Shown in pieces: positions 1 to 7,234 of a stretch of 7,508 nucleotides of DNA. Every line of letters starts with the position of its first letter. Within the stretch, counting starts at the first letter, position 1. The position numbers and the translations under genes were made by a program. The notes beneath the pieces are model-generated. The model searched no databases. It saw nothing but the letters and a program-made list of their open reading frames with translations, and was not told where the DNA came from. The DNA is from Pseudomonadota bacterium (lineage in GTDB: Bacteria > Pseudomonadota > Gammaproteobacteria > Steroidobacterales > GCA-2729495): positions 1-7,508 of the forward strand of contig JAUPLK010000071.1 in the NCBI GenBank assembly GCA_030836925.1. Reading direction: 5' to 3'.

Positions 1-828
1 GACGCGCACGTCGAGGCACCCACCGGCGGTTCGGTGATCCTGGCTGCAGTGTTGCTGAAGATGGGCGGCTACGGATTTATCCGCTTCAGTCTGCCGATTA
101 CGCCTGACGCCAGCGGCGAGCTGTCCGGACTGATGATTTTCCTGTCGCTGGTGGCCGTGGTGTACATCGGCTTTGTCGCCCTCGTGCAGCAGGACATGAA
201 GAAACTCATTGCCTATTCCTCCATCGCCCACATGGGCTTTGTCACGCTCGGTCTTTTCATCGCCTGGCCCATCATCGAGCGCACCGGGGGTGCCAGCGGT
301 GTAGCCATGGGTCTGTCGGGCGCCATGCTGCAGATGATTTCGCATGGCTTCATTTCCGGAGCGCTGTTTCTCTGTGTTGGTGTGCTGTATGACCGGATGC
401 ACAGTCGCAAGATTGCAGACTACGGCGGTGTCGTTAATTCCATGCCGCGCTTCGCCGCCTTCATGGTGCTGTTTGCACTCGCCAACGCTGGGCTGCCAGG
501 TACCTCGGGCTTTGTCGGCGAGTTCCTGGTGATTCTCGCCAGCTTCAAGGCGGGATTCTGGTATGCCTTCCTCGCATCGATGACCCTGATCCTGGGTGCT
601 GCTTACACGCTCTGGCTGGTCAAGCGCGTGGTGTTTGGCGCGGTTGCCAATGCCGGGGTTGCCAGCCTGGTGGACATCTCGGCCCGTGAGATGCTGATTC
701 TCCTGCTCGTTGCTGGCGGCGTACTGTGGCTCGGACTGTGGCCTGCGCCGCTGGCTGATGTGATGTCCGCAAGCGTCGAACATCTGGTGACGCAGATCAC
801 CCAGTCGAAGATACAGGCGGCGCTATGA
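1..828 (+). CDS. nuoM: NADH-quinone oxidoreductase subunit M (complex I), C-terminal part, 5' truncated by window edge
   Basis: The frame is open from base 1 and ends at TGA 826-828, giving the last 275 residues of a protein that is about 500 residues in E. coli; the true start lies upstream. NuoM is an antiporter-like inner-membrane subunit of respiratory complex I that carries one of the proton-pumping channels. The fragment opens with DAHVEAPTGGS, the conserved NuoM segment. Lys20 of the fragment (in AAVLLKMGGYG) matches the family's TM8 lysine (K265 in E. coli numbering), and Glu174 (in GLPGTSGFVGEF) matches the conserved TM12 glutamate (E407). The SHGFISGALF motif with His115 is also typical. 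The rest is a series of hydrophobic segments, about half of the 14 expected helices. The stop overlaps the nuoN start as ATGA, which indicates translational coupling within the nuo operon. The GTG at 34 is internal and not a real start. Identification rests on recognised family motifs; the residue numbering equivalences are from memory. Confidence 0.96.
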   Translation, partial: DAHVEAPTGGSVILAAVLLKMGGYGFIRFSLPITPDASGELSGLMIFLSLVAVVYIGFVALVQQDMKKLIAYSSIAHMGFVTLGLFIAWPIIERTGGASGVAMGLSGAMLQMISHGFISGALFLCVGVLYDRMHSRKIADYGGVVNSMPRFAAFMVLFALANAGLPGTSGFVGEFLVILASFKAGFWYAFLASMTLILGAAYTLWLVKRVVFGAVANAGVASLVDISAREMLILLLVAGGVLWLGLWPAPLADVMSASVEHLVTQITQSKIQAAL

Positions 829-2267
829 ATAATGCACTCATGGATTGGTCGGTCCTGTTGCCGGAGATCGTCCTGGCCAGTGGCATCTGTGTCTTGCTGG
901 TCCTGGATCTCTTCGTGCGGGATAGCGCCCGCGATCTCAGTTATCTGCTGGCAATATTCCTGCTGGCCGGTGTGGCATGGGTATTGATCGGTACCAGTCC
1001 GGAAAGCACTGCACAACTGGCAGCGGGTGGTGCATACGTTGCCGACGATTTGGCCCGCGTGCTCAAGCTGTTTGCCGTGACGGCCGTGGCAACGGTCTTT
1101 CTTTATTCGCGTCCATGGCTGCGCAGCCGGAAGCTGCATTTCGGCGAGTACTACGTTCTGGGCCTGTTTGGCCTGCTCGGGGTCATGGTCCTGGCCTCCG
1201 GTTACAGTCTGCTGGTCAGCTACATCGGGCTCGAGATCCTGTCACTCAGTCTTTATGCCATGGTGGCCTTCGACCGTGATTCCGCACGTTCGGCCGAAGC
1301 TGCCATGAAGTACTTCGTGCTGGGCGCGATTGCCTCCGGCACCCTGTTGTACGGAATGTCGCTGATCTACGGCATCACGGGAACCCTGCAGATCGCCGAG
1401 TTGCAGACTACGATCGCGGCAAAGTCCGAGGTGGTGGGGCTTTGGGTTGGGCTGGGATTCATTGTGGTCGGCGTTGCCTTCAAATTCGGCGCGGTCCCAT
1501 TCCACATGTGGGTGCCGGATGTCTACGACGGTGCGGCCACTCCCGTCACTCTCTATATCGGTACGGCACCCAAACTGGGTGCGCTGGCGCTGGCCGTCCG
1601 TCTTCTGCTGGAGGGGGCTGAAGGCCTCGCCTCACTCTGGGAGCCGATGCTTGCTGCGCTTGCCGTGTTGTCGCTGGTACTTGGCAATGTCGCCGCCATC
1701 GCGCAGACCAGCATTCGGCGCATGCTTGCCTATTCCACGATTTCGCACGTCGGATTCATTTTGCTGGGGCTGATTGCCGGCAGTCCGGCCGGTGTACAGG
1801 CCGCGCTGTTCTATACCATTGTGTATGTGATCATGGCAGCGGGCGCCTTCGGTTTCCTTGTCATGCTGGGCAGCCGTGGTCAGGAAGTCACTGAACTGGA
1901 CGATCTGCGCGGGCTGTGGGAGAGGAGTCCGTGGTTCACCCTCATGATGGTGCTCTTGATGATCAGCATGATCGGGGTGCCGCCGCTTGCCGGCTTCTAT
2001 GCGAAGTGGTGGATCCTGGCTGCGTTGCTGAATGCAGGCTACATGGGTCTCGCAATTGTTGGCGTGCTGACCTCGGTGATCGGTGCCTGGTACTACCTGC
2101 GCGTCATACGTCTGATGCTCTTCGACAACGGCGGGACCGCCAGCACCGTCGGGTTGCCGCTTGACCTCCGGGTGGTGCTTAGCGTCAATGCCTTGCTGCT
2201 GCTCGGTATCGGCCTGTTCCCGGACCGTCTGCTCGAGCTTTGCGCGCATGCCGCAGCCCTGATCTGA
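825..2267 (+). CDS. nuoN: NADH-quinone oxidoreductase subunit N (complex I)
   Basis: This 480-residue protein is close to the usual length (about 485 in E. coli). NuoN is the antiporter-like membrane subunit that sits nearest the small-subunit bundle of complex I and forms a proton-translocating channel. The key charged membrane residues are all present: Glu137 in YIGLEILSLSLY (E. coli E133), Lys220 in FKFGAVPFHMWVPDVYDGA (K217), Lys250 in TAPKLGALAL (K247, with the same 30-residue spacing) and Lys394 in PPLAGFYAKWW (K395). Most of the sequence is hydrophobic helix, consistent with 14 membrane spans. The ATG at 825 overlaps the nuoM stop (ATGA), with AGGCGG a few bases upstream as a weak ribosome-binding site, so coupling to nuoM translation is likely. 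It is the last gene of the nuo operon by the standard order. No clear intrinsic terminator follows it; the tRNA promoter starts about 30 bases after the stop. Confidence 0.98.
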   Translation: MNNALMDWSVLLPEIVLASGICVLLVLDLFVRDSARDLSYLLAIFLLAGVAWVLIGTSPESTAQLAAGGAYVADDLARVLKLFAVTAVATVFLYSRPWLRSRKLHFGEYYVLGLFGLLGVMVLASGYSLLVSYIGLEILSLSLYAMVAFDRDSARSAEAAMKYFVLGAIASGTLLYGMSLIYGITGTLQIAELQTTIAAKSEVVGLWVGLGFIVVGVAFKFGAVPFHMWVPDVYDGAATPVTLYIGTAPKLGALALAVRLLLEGAEGLASLWEPMLAALAVLSLVLGNVAAIAQTSIRRMLAYSTISHVGFILLGLIAGSPAGVQAALFYTIVYVIMAAGAFGFLVMLGSRGQEVTELDDLRGLWERSPWFTLMMVLLMISMIGVPPLAGFYAKWWILAALLNAGYMGLAIVGVLTSVIGAWYYLRVIRLMLFDNGGTASTVGLPLDLRVVLSVNALLLLGIGLFPDRLLELCAHAAALI

Positions 2268-2296
2268 TCGGGTCCCGCGCGCCGAATTCACGGCGG

Positions 2297-2325
2297 TTGC
2301 CTCACTGCTGCGAAATGGCTACCAT
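2297..2325 (+). promoter_or_regulatory. Predicted sigma70 promoter for the initiator tRNA gene
   Basis: A -35 element TTGCCT (2297-2302) and a -10 element TACCAT (2320-2325) are separated by exactly 17 bases. Each matches the consensus at 4 of 6 positions, including the TTG of the -35 and the first two and last two bases of the -10. The expected start is around 2330-2333, leaving a 5' leader of about 8-11 bases before the mature tRNA at 2341, a sensible size for RNase P processing. The bases after the -10 are fairly GC-rich, as expected for a growth-rate-controlled stable RNA promoter, but this is inference. Read-through from nuoN could also supply tRNA precursor. Confidence 0.6.
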
Positions 2326-2340
2326 GCACAGCTGCGCTGG

Positions 2341-2417
<77 letters not shown>

Positions 2418-2433
2418 TTTACCGCTAGAAATG

Positions 2434-2457
2434 GCCCCGCGTGGGGCTTTGTTTTTT
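2434..2457 (+). terminator. Rho-independent terminator downstream of tRNA-fMet
   Basis: The stem GCCCC (2434-2438) pairs with GGGGC (2443-2447) around a GCGT tetraloop. It is followed by a T-rich tract, TTTGTTTTTT, through 2457. The hairpin begins 17 bases after the tRNA CCA, so it is well placed to end the tRNA transcript and define a short 3' trailer. The stem is only five G-C pairs and the T tract is interrupted by one G, so termination may be partial, which would let some polymerase continue toward rimP. Confidence 0.82.
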
Positions 2458-2519
2458 CTGCGGTATTGCACGGCGATAGCCCGCACCCGGGCGGCAGGGA
2501 AGATGGGGTGCAGCAAGGG
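2458..2519 (+). promoter_or_regulatory. GC-rich structured leader between the two terminators (possible antiterminator)
   Basis: This stretch has no reading frame I would support and no convincing promoter; a TTGCAC at 2466-2471 lacks a partner -10. It can form several competing hairpins: GCCCG (2479-2483) with CGGGC (2488-2492), or GCACCC (2483-2488) with GGGTGC (2506-2511). A third option is pairing of GCCC (2479-2482) and ACCC (2485-2488), with a two-base bulge, to GGGTGGGC (2517-2524). That last pairing would occupy the 5' arm of the next terminator, as an antiterminator does. The pairings are visible in the sequence; a regulatory role is inference. The region could alternatively hold RNase III processing sites, as is known for the E. 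coli metY-nusA leader. Confidence 0.35.
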
Positions 2520-2540
2520 TGGGCCAATGGCCCATTTTTT
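2520..2540 (+). terminator. Second Rho-independent terminator, upstream of rimP
   Basis: The perfect 6-bp stem TGGGCC (2520-2525) / GGCCCA (2529-2534) with an AAT loop is followed immediately by six T residues (2535-2540) and then GTTT. This is a textbook intrinsic terminator and looks stronger than the one at 2434. It lies only 66 bases before the rimP start codon. Either it is a back-up terminator for the tRNA unit with a separate promoter for rimP just downstream, or it is an attenuator that controls read-through into rimP-nusA-infB. I see no good sigma70 promoter in 2541-2606, which favours read-through control, but weak or atypical promoters cannot be excluded. Confidence 0.87.
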
Positions 2541-2606
2541 GTTTCTGCTTCCCGTGATTTATGGCCTGCGTTTATGGCGGCAGCAATGTCCAGACGGTGA
2601 GGTGCG

Positions 2607-3062
2607 ATGAGCAAGGGGCGTGCACAGCTGGTTGCCCTGCTGGAGCCAACGGTCGAGGCGCTGGGTTATGAACTGGCCGATCTGGAAGCCGGCTTTTCCG
2701 GAGGACGCGGCGTTCTCCGCCTGTATATCGATCGGCCCGAAGGGATTCGTGTCGAGGACTGTGAAGCGGTAAGCCGGCAGGTCAGCGGTTTGCTGGACGT
2801 TGAGGATCCGATCCAGGGTGACTACGACCTTGAGGTCTCGTCTCCTGGCATGGACCGCAAGCTCGTGAAGCCGGCGCATTTTGACCGCTTTGCCGGACAG
2901 CCCGTCAAGGGACGGTTTCGGGCGGTGATTGACGGGCGTCGGCGGTTTGCCGGGGTGCTGATTGGCCGGGAGGGCGACCGGGCCCGACTGCAGGTCGATG
3001 GTGCCGAGCTGATGGTGCCGATTGACGACATTGAACTGATACGACTGGTTCCGGAATTTTGA
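2607..3062 (+). CDS. rimP: Ribosome maturation factor RimP
   Basis: At 151 residues this matches the family length (150 in E. coli). RimP binds the free 30S subunit in the cytoplasm and assists late maturation around S12/S19. Family signatures are seen in order: EPTVEALGYELADLE near residues 13-27, LRLYIDRPEGIRVEDCEAVSRQVS around 37-60, LDVEDPI, the strongly conserved LEVSSPGMDRKL around 75-86, and a C-terminal Sm-like beta-rich domain (about 85-151) ending VPIDDIELIRLVPEF. The ATG at 2607 is preceded by a GAGGTG ribosome-binding site (2599-2604), rather close to the start. It is the first protein gene after the two terminators and 44 bases upstream of nusA, the usual order. Nothing looks truncated or unusual. 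Confidence 0.98.
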   Translation: MSKGRAQLVALLEPTVEALGYELADLEAGFSGGRGVLRLYIDRPEGIRVEDCEAVSRQVSGLLDVEDPIQGDYDLEVSSPGMDRKLVKPAHFDRFAGQPVKGRFRAVIDGRRRFAGVLIGREGDRARLQVDGAELMVPIDDIELIRLVPEF

Positions 3063-3106
3063 CCGGACTTGCATTAAGCGAACGAACTGCGGGCAGGTAA
3101 ACCGAT

Positions 3107-4612
3107 ATGAGCAAGGAAATTCTGCTGGTTGCTGAGGCCGTCTCCAACGAGAAGGCCGTCGACCGCGAAATCATTTTTGAGGCGCTGGAAGCCGCGCTGG
3201 CTTCGGCGACCCGCAAGCGCTATGGCGACGACGATGTCGATGTGCGCGTCAGCATCAACCGCAGCAATGGCGAATATGACACCTTTCGCCGCTGGAAGGT
3301 TTTTGCGGATGACTCCACAGAGCTTGAGAATCCGGCACGCGAACTGCGGATGATCGATGCGGTCGATGTCGATCCGGCAGCAGTGCCAGGCGGGTATGTC
3401 GAGCAACTGATTCCCTCGGTGGAGTTTGGCCGCATTGCCGCACAGACGGCCAAGCAGGTCATCGTGCAAAAGGTCCGTGAAGCCGAACGCAAGAAGGTTG
3501 TCGAGGAGTTTGAGGGACGCGTTGGCCAGTTGCTGTCGGGCGTGGTCAAGCGTGTCGATCGCAATGGCGTGTACGTGGATCTCGGCGGCAATGCAGAGGG
3601 CTTCATTCCCCGCGAAAACATGATGCCGCGTGAGCCGGCCCGGCCGCAGGACCGAATCAAGGCCTTGTTGCGGGAGGTCCGTTCGGAACCACGCGGGCCG
3701 CAGCTGTTCCTGACCAGAACCTCGCCGCAGTTCCTGCTTGAACTGTTCAAGATCGAGGTTCCCGAAGTCGGTCAGGGTCTCATCGAGATACTCGGTGCGG
3801 CGCGCGATCCTGGTCTCCGGGCAAAGATTGCCGTGAAGAGCAACGACCGGCGCATTGATCCGGTCGGCGCCTGTGTTGGCATGCGCGGGTCGCGCGTGCA
3901 GGCCGTATCAAACGAACTGGCCGGCGAGCGAGTGGACATCATCCTCTGGAACGAAAGTCCGGCGCAGTACGTCATCAATGCCATGTCGCCGGCCGATGTC
4001 AGCTCCATAGTGGTCGATGAAGAAGCGCACAGCATGGATCTGGCGGTGCAGGAAGACAAACTGTCCCAGGCGATCGGCCGTGGCGGGCAGAATATCCGTC
4101 TTGCCAGCGAGCTCACCGGTTGGGAGCTCAACGTGATGACCGAAGCTGCTGCCGAAGAAAAGAGCGAGAAGGAGTCGCGCGTTCTGCTCGACCTTTTCAA
4201 GGACAAGCTGGATGTCGACGAGGAGGTCGCATTGATCCTTGTGCAGGAGGGCTTCTCCAGCATCGAGGAAATCGCCTATGTGCCGGCCAACGAGCTGCTC
4301 GGCATCGAAGAGTTCGATCAGGATATGGTTGATGAACTGCGTAACCGGGCCCGCGACGTGCTGATCACGCTGGCCATCCAGAATGAGGAAAAAATCGACA
4401 AGGCGCCGCCGGCACAGGATCTCCTCAGTCTTGAGGGCATGGATCCGGAACTTGCAGGCAGGCTTGCTGCACGTGGTATCTCTACCCGTGATGATCTTGC
4501 CGAGCAGGCAGTTGATGATCTTGAGGGTATTGAAGGGCTTGATGACGAGCGCGCGGCAAAGCTGATCATGGCGGCACGTGCGCATTGGTTCGAACAGGAG
4601 TCGGCCGGTTGA
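3107..4612 (+). CDS. nusA: Transcription termination/antitermination factor NusA
   Basis: This 501-residue protein (495 in E. coli) binds RNA polymerase and nascent RNA, and modulates pausing, intrinsic termination and antitermination. Domains in order: the polymerase-binding N-terminal domain (about 1-130, starting MSKEILLVAEAVSNEKAV); an S1 RNA-binding domain (about 139-203, GVVKRVDRNGVYVDLGGNAEGFIP); KH1 (about 204-281) with GMRG at 258-261; KH2 (about 282-350) with GRGG at 324-327; then two C-terminal acidic repeats, AR1 (about 356-425) and AR2 (about 435-497). In AR1 and AR2 the similar phrases ANELLGIEEFDQDMVDELR and VDDLEGIEGLDDERAAKL reveal the duplication. Two acidic repeats are typical of gamma- and betaproteobacterial NusA. 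The start has AGGT (3095-3098) eight bases upstream. Like E. coli NusA, it may feed back on its own operon through the upstream terminators; that is inference. Confidence 0.98.
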   Translation: MSKEILLVAEAVSNEKAVDREIIFEALEAALASATRKRYGDDDVDVRVSINRSNGEYDTFRRWKVFADDSTELENPARELRMIDAVDVDPAAVPGGYVEQLIPSVEFGRIAAQTAKQVIVQKVREAERKKVVEEFEGRVGQLLSGVVKRVDRNGVYVDLGGNAEGFIPRENMMPREPARPQDRIKALLREVRSEPRGPQLFLTRTSPQFLLELFKIEVPEVGQGLIEILGAARDPGLRAKIAVKSNDRRIDPVGACVGMRGSRVQAVSNELAGERVDIILWNESPAQYVINAMSPADVSSIVVDEEAHSMDLAVQEDKLSQAIGRGGQNIRLASELTGWELNVMTEAAAEEKSEKESRVLLDLFKDKLDVDEEVALILVQEGFSSIEEIAYVPANELLGIEEFDQDMVDELRNRARDVLITLAIQNEEKIDKAPPAQDLLSLEGMDPELAGRLAARGISTRDDLAEQAVDDLEGIEGLDDERAAKLIMAARAHWFEQESAG

Positions 4613-4646
4613 GTTTTCTTGACCTGCCAGTACGCGGGGTAGCCCT

Positions 4647-7214
4647 ATGTCGGAAGTGACGGTCACGCAATTTGCAGACACGCTCAAGATTCCTGTTGAG
4701 AAACTCCTCACCCAGCTGGGTGAGGCGGGTATCTCTGTTGCAGGAGCCGATGCGGTAATCAGTGATGATGCCAAGCAGGACCTGCTGACATACCTGCGTC
4801 GTACGCATGGCCATGATGAAAGCACGGCAACCGCGGCCGCCCCCCGCAAGATCACCCTGAACCGGCGTACCTCAACCGAAATCAAGGTTGGTGCGGGACA
4901 GGGCCGGGCCAAGACCGTAACGGTCGAGGTGCGCCGCAAGCGAACCTACGTCAACCGCGACGTTCTTGAGGGTGAGGCACGCAAGCAGCAGGAAGAGATT
5001 GAGCGGCTGAAGGCAGAGGAACAGGCCCGGGCGGAGCAGGAGCGGCAGCGCGAGCAGCTCGAGCATGAAAGGCTCCAGCGCGAGAAAGACGAGGCGGAAG
5101 CCGAGGCCCGGAAGAAGAAGGCTGAGGAAGATGCCCTGCGGGTCAGCGAGCAGGCCACCGCGCAGGAGACCGAAAAGACGCGCGTCCGGATTGAGGAGGA
5201 AACCCGGAAGCGCGATGTGGAGGCCCGGCAGCGTCGCGAGGCGATCGGCAAGAGGGAAGTGCGTCGTGAGGTCGTTGACGTACTGACTTCCGCTCCCGAG
5301 GAGGACGTTCCGGATGACAAAGCCACGCTTTTCGGCCGGCAGGAGCTTCACGTTGCTGCGGATGCCAGCGGGCGGAGAAAAAAGAAGAAAACGCGTCGGC
5401 GAACGGTGGCTGTGTCTGCCGAGAGCAGTCGGCATGGTTTCGAACGACCTACGGCGCCAGTTGTACGCGAGGTTGCGGTTCCGGAGACCATCAAGGTCGG
5501 CGAACTGGCGCAGCGCCTGGCTGTCAAGTCAACTGACGTGATCCGTTCGCTGATGAAGCTGGGTGTGATGGCTACCATCAATCAGGCCATCGACCAGGAT
5601 ACCGCTACCCTTGTAGTTGAGGAGTTCGGGCATACCGCCAAACCCGTAAAGGTCGAAGATCTCGAGGACTCGCTCAAACCAGTCGATGCTGATGCTGGTG
5701 AAAAGAAACCGCGTCCGCCGGTCGTTACGGTGATGGGTCATGTCGACCACGGCAAGACCTCGCTGCTGGACTATATACGCCGAACCAAGGTCGCCTCGGG
5801 CGAGGCAGGCGGGATTACCCAGCACATCGGTGCCTACCATGTTGAAACCGACAAGGGACTGATCACCTTCCTCGATACCCCCGGTCATGCGGCTTTCACG
5901 TCGATGCGGGCACGCGGCGCAAAAGTCACCGACATCATTGTACTGGTGGTTGCAGCGGATGATGGCGTCATGCCGCAGACCGAAGAAGCAATCGTGCATG
6001 CACGTGCCGCCGGGGTACCGATCGTGGTTGCTGTCAACAAGATCGACAAGAGCGATGCTGATCTCGATCGTGTGCGCCAGGAGCTCGTGGCCAAGGAAGT
6101 TGTCCCAGAGGAGTGGGGTGGCGACACGATGTTCGTCAATGTCTCGGCAAAGACAGGCCAGGGCATGGATGATCTGCTCAATGCGATCCTGTTGCAGGCG
6201 GAGGTCCTGGAGCTGACGGCTGCAACAGATGGCCGCGCAGCCGGCGTCGTGATCGAATCCAGCCTGGAAAAGGGCCGGGGAGCTGTCGCTACGGTACTCG
6301 TCACGCGCGGGCGCCTCCGGCTCGGCGATGCCCTGCTTGCCGGTCATGAGTACGGTCGCGTGCGCGCAATGACCAATGAACTCGGCATGCCGGTCACCGA
6401 AGCAGGCCCTTCGCAACCGGTGTCGGTTCTGGGTCTTTCCGGAACTCCGAATGCCGGTGATGAAGTTCAGGTGCTCGAGGATGAGCGCAAGGCCCGTGAG
6501 TTGGCCCAGTTCCGGCTGTCGCGAACGCGCGATGTCAAGCTTGCCCAGCAACAGGCAACCAAACTCGAGGATGTTTTCAGCCAGCTCGACGCATCGCAGT
6601 CCAAGTCACTGCAGCTGCTGATCAAGGCGGACGTTCAGGGCAGTGCCGAAGCGCTGAGCGACGCGATGAAAAAGCTTTCGCACGATGAAGTGCAGGTCAA
6701 GGTCATCAGTACCGGTGTCGGCGGTCTCAGCGCCTCTGATGTAACGCTGGCTGCTGCGTCGAAGGCAATCATCATTGCCTTCAACGTCCGTGCGGACGGT
6801 GCGGGCCGCGAGGCCATCAAGGAAACCGGTGTTGATGTCCGCTACTACAGCATCATTTATCAGGCCATCGATGATGTGCGTGCGGCGATCACGGGCATGC
6901 TGTCGCCGGTCATCCGGGAGCAGATTGTCGGCCTTGCAGAAGTTCGGGACGTGTTCAAATCGCCGAAATTCGGCGACATTGCCGGTTGCCTGGTCGTTGA
7001 CGGTTACGTGCGGCGAAACAATCCCATCCGGGTGCTCAGGAACAATGCGGTCATCTATGAGGGCGAACTCGAGTCACTGAGGCGCTTCAAGGACGATGTC
7101 AATGAGGTCCGGTCCGGTACCGAGTGTGGTATCGGCGTCCGCAACTACAACGATGTAAAACCCGGTGACCAGATTGAGTGTTACGAACGGATCACGGTTG
7201 AGCGGACAGCCTGA
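4647..7214 (+). CDS. infB: Translation initiation factor IF-2
   Basis: This 855-residue GTPase (890 in E. coli) brings fMet-tRNA(fMet) to the 30S subunit and promotes subunit joining. Domains: a first IF2_N module (1-52); a basic IF2-associated segment (about 66-106, KITLNRR...KTVTVEVRRKRTYV); a long, highly charged Glu/Arg/Lys region likely to be helical (about 107-210); a lysine/arginine cluster RRKKKKTRRR (243-252); and a second IF2_N module (about 279-335). The G domain follows with G1 GHVDHGKT (364-371), G2 GGITQHIG (388-395), G3 DTPGH (410-414), G4 NKID (464-467) and G5 SAKTG (500-504). Domains II-IV follow, including the fMet-tRNA-binding C2 domain with GTECGIGVRNYND (from 824). All catalytic motifs, including the G3 histidine, are intact. 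The ATG at 4647 has a weak GGGGT site upstream and lies 34 bases after nusA. Shorter IF2 forms from internal starts are known in E. coli; no clearly equivalent start was found here. Confidence 0.99.
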   Translation: MSEVTVTQFADTLKIPVEKLLTQLGEAGISVAGADAVISDDAKQDLLTYLRRTHGHDESTATAAAPRKITLNRRTSTEIKVGAGQGRAKTVTVEVRRKRTYVNRDVLEGEARKQQEEIERLKAEEQARAEQERQREQLEHERLQREKDEAEAEARKKKAEEDALRVSEQATAQETEKTRVRIEEETRKRDVEARQRREAIGKREVRREVVDVLTSAPEEDVPDDKATLFGRQELHVAADASGRRKKKKTRRRTVAVSAESSRHGFERPTAPVVREVAVPETIKVGELAQRLAVKSTDVIRSLMKLGVMATINQAIDQDTATLVVEEFGHTAKPVKVEDLEDSLKPVDADAGEKKPRPPVVTVMGHVDHGKTSLLDYIRRTKVASGEAGGITQHIGAYHVETDKGLITFLDTPGHAAFTSMRARGAKVTDIIVLVVAADDGVMPQTEEAIVHARAAGVPIVVAVNKIDKSDADLDRVRQELVAKEVVPEEWGGDTMFVNVSAKTGQGMDDLLNAILLQAEVLELTAATDGRAAGVVIESSLEKGRGAVATVLVTRGRLRLGDALLAGHEYGRVRAMTNELGMPVTEAGPSQPVSVLGLSGTPNAGDEVQVLEDERKARELAQFRLSRTRDVKLAQQQATKLEDVFSQLDASQSKSLQLLIKADVQGSAEALSDAMKKLSHDEVQVKVISTGVGGLSASDVTLAAASKAIIIAFNVRADGAGREAIKETGVDVRYYSIIYQAIDDVRAAITGMLSPVIREQIVGLAEVRDVFKSPKFGDIAGCLVVDGYVRRNNPIRVLRNNAVIYEGELESLRRFKDDVNEVRSGTECGIGVRNYNDVKPGDQIECYERITVERTA
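5378..5384 (+). other. In-phase A AAA AAG slippery heptamer within infB (candidate -1 frameshift site)
   Basis: The zero-frame codons AGA AAA AAG (residues 244-246 of IF2) form an A_AAA_AAG heptamer in exactly the phase of the E. coli dnaX -1 frameshift site. A slip would add 50 codons and stop at TGA 5534-5536, giving a protein of about 296 residues that lacks the second IF2_N module and the GTPase domain. A small stem, TGCCGA (5417-5422) / TCGGCA (5429-5434), lies about 32 bases downstream, farther than usual for a stimulator, and no well-placed Shine-Dalgarno-like stimulator is evident. Lysine-rich linkers produce such heptamers by chance, so function is uncertain. Confidence 0.25.
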
Positions 7215-7234
7215 GTCCGGCTGCGTGGTTGATC

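Noticed and set aside
1632..2291. A 219-codon antisense frame opposite nuoN, rich in Gln and His
   Set aside because: It is the complement of hydrophobic membrane codons of nuoN; there is no motif and the sense gene is certain.
2466..2490. TTGCAC as a -35 for a rimP promoter between the terminators
   Set aside because: The expected -10 position is GC-rich with no TATAAT-like sequence, and transcripts would still meet the second terminator.
4619..4646. TTGACC before infB resembling a -35 element
   Set aside because: No acceptable -10 lies 16-18 bases downstream before the infB start; the gap is only 34 bases and reads as an ordinary intra-operon spacer.
3908..4939. A 343-codon antisense frame across the nusA-infB junction
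   Set aside because: Long antisense frames are common opposite GC-rich genes. The composition follows the complementary codons of NusA and IF2, no domain is recognisable, and both sense genes are certain.
4946..5326. A serine/arginine-rich antisense frame of 126 codons
   Set aside because: The low-complexity product is explained by the complement of the Glu/Arg/Lys codons in the charged IF2 linker.
5529..6551. A 340-codon antisense frame opposite the IF2 GTPase region
   Set aside because: It is a shadow of the highly conserved infB coding sequence, with no recognisable motif or ribosome-binding support.
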